Part shown: positions 59,154-59,353 of the stretch, one piece after another
How positions within the stretch are numbered: the first letter of the stretch is position 1
Layout of the letters: the number at the start of each line of letters is the position of its first letter
From: Methanothermococcus sp.
Lineage (GTDB): Archaea; AGJL01; Methanococci; Methanococcales; Methanococcaceae
Reading direction: 5' to 3'
Assembly (NCBI RefSeq): GCF_015523155.1
Contig: NZ_WAKW01000001.1
Span: 1 to 59,353 of the forward strand
Length of the DNA: 59,353 nucleotides
Notes under the pieces: model-generated
The model's input: the letters and a program-made list of their open reading frames with translations, nothing else
Told to the model about the DNA's origin: nothing
The model's database searches: none
Translations under genes and position numbers: made by a program

Positions 59154-59353
59154 TTACATCATTTCATCGACTTTTTTCATCAATATTTTTAAGATTTCGC
59201 TGTCAGGCAAAACCCCTTCTGGTGCATCAATTACCTTTTTGAGTTCTATTGGGACACCATCCATTCTATAGGCTGTTCCATCTACTTCAACACCTGCTAT
59301 TGCAGGAGGAATTATAATGTTTGCCAATTCAGTTGTTGGTGTTTGGTGAGGGT
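59154..59353 (-). CDS. fwdB: formylmethanofuran dehydrogenase subunit B, C-terminal end (partial)
   Basis: Only the last 66 codons are in the window; the gene runs off the right edge. The fragment PHQTPTTELANIIIPPAIAG, then GVEVDGTAYRMDGVPIEL, matches the C-terminus of FwdB/FmdB, the molybdopterin subunit that reduces CO2 onto methanofuran. The SECIS hairpin downstream shows it should be the selenocysteine form; the UGA codon would lie beyond the window. Confidence 0.88.
   Translation of the reverse strand, partial: PHQTPTTELANIIIPPAIAGVEVDGTAYRMDGVPIELKKVIDAPEGVLPDSEILKILMKKVDEMM

Overview
The window comes from a hydrogenotrophic methanogen of the order Methanococcales (Methanococcus/Methanothermococcus type). 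The evidence is an AT-rich genome with GC-rich stable RNAs, archaeal rRNA ends, and an rRNA operon with tRNA-Ala in the 16S-23S spacer. The proteins agree: the PolD large subunit with an intein, archaeal adenylate and cytidylate kinases, GatE, the methanogenesis enzymes Mtd and FwdB, and methanogenesis-marker proteins. A canonical archaeal SECIS hairpin just 3' of fwdB indicates that the organism uses selenocysteine.

Layout. Positions 1-5335: rRNA operon (16S, tRNA-Ala, 23S, 5S) followed by RNase P RNA; both large rRNAs sit in long processing stems that each contain an exact bulge-helix-bulge. Positions 5458-23105: host genes for replication (polC), an AAA ATPase, an SDH-type membrane protease with a DUF192 partner, MtxX, cis-prenyltransferase, a broken lipoprotein gene, a metallo-beta-lactamase-fold protein, zinc-ribbon and YkgJ proteins, a HerA-type ATPase, gatE, adkA and a DUF106/EMC3-like membrane protein. 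Positions 43508-59353: host genes again: rpl34e-cmk-rpl14e, a MacB-type ABC transporter, rps8e, pyrB, cbiF, a PAPS-reductase-like protein, a RecJ-like DHH protein, an HgdC-type activator, mtd, a marker-16 protein and the 3' end of fwdB.

Between these lies an integrated element of exactly 20,000 bp, inserted in tRNA-Ser(UGA) and bounded by 66-bp direct repeats (23212-23277 and 43212-43277). It splits the adkA-DUF106 / rpl34e-cmk-rpl14e neighbourhood. Its left part, read leftward, holds the tyrosine integrase, small regulators, an MCM helicase and a stand-alone homologue of the MCM winged helix. The middle has a MarR/PadR-like regulator, repeat-rich non-coding DNA that could be a replication origin, an acylphosphatase-domain protein and a secreted transglutaminase-like protein. 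The right part is one long rightward operon of small membrane proteins (including a two-helix protein resembling spindle-virus capsid proteins), a second, catalytic-domain-only tyrosine recombinase, a P-loop ATPase, an A24 prepilin-peptidase-like protein, a large frameshifted LamG/DUF2341 surface protein and a 753-residue proline-repeat protein. I infer a provirus-like element with a spindle-shaped-virus flavour; no protein here proves the virion type.

The most interesting points are the viral A24 peptidase and second recombinase, the G6 frameshift in the surface protein, the 134-bp direct repeats around the replication module, a multi-tier hairpin ahead of the structural operon, the SECIS element of fwdB, and a roughly ten-fold excess of the palindrome GAGCTC through host and element DNA.
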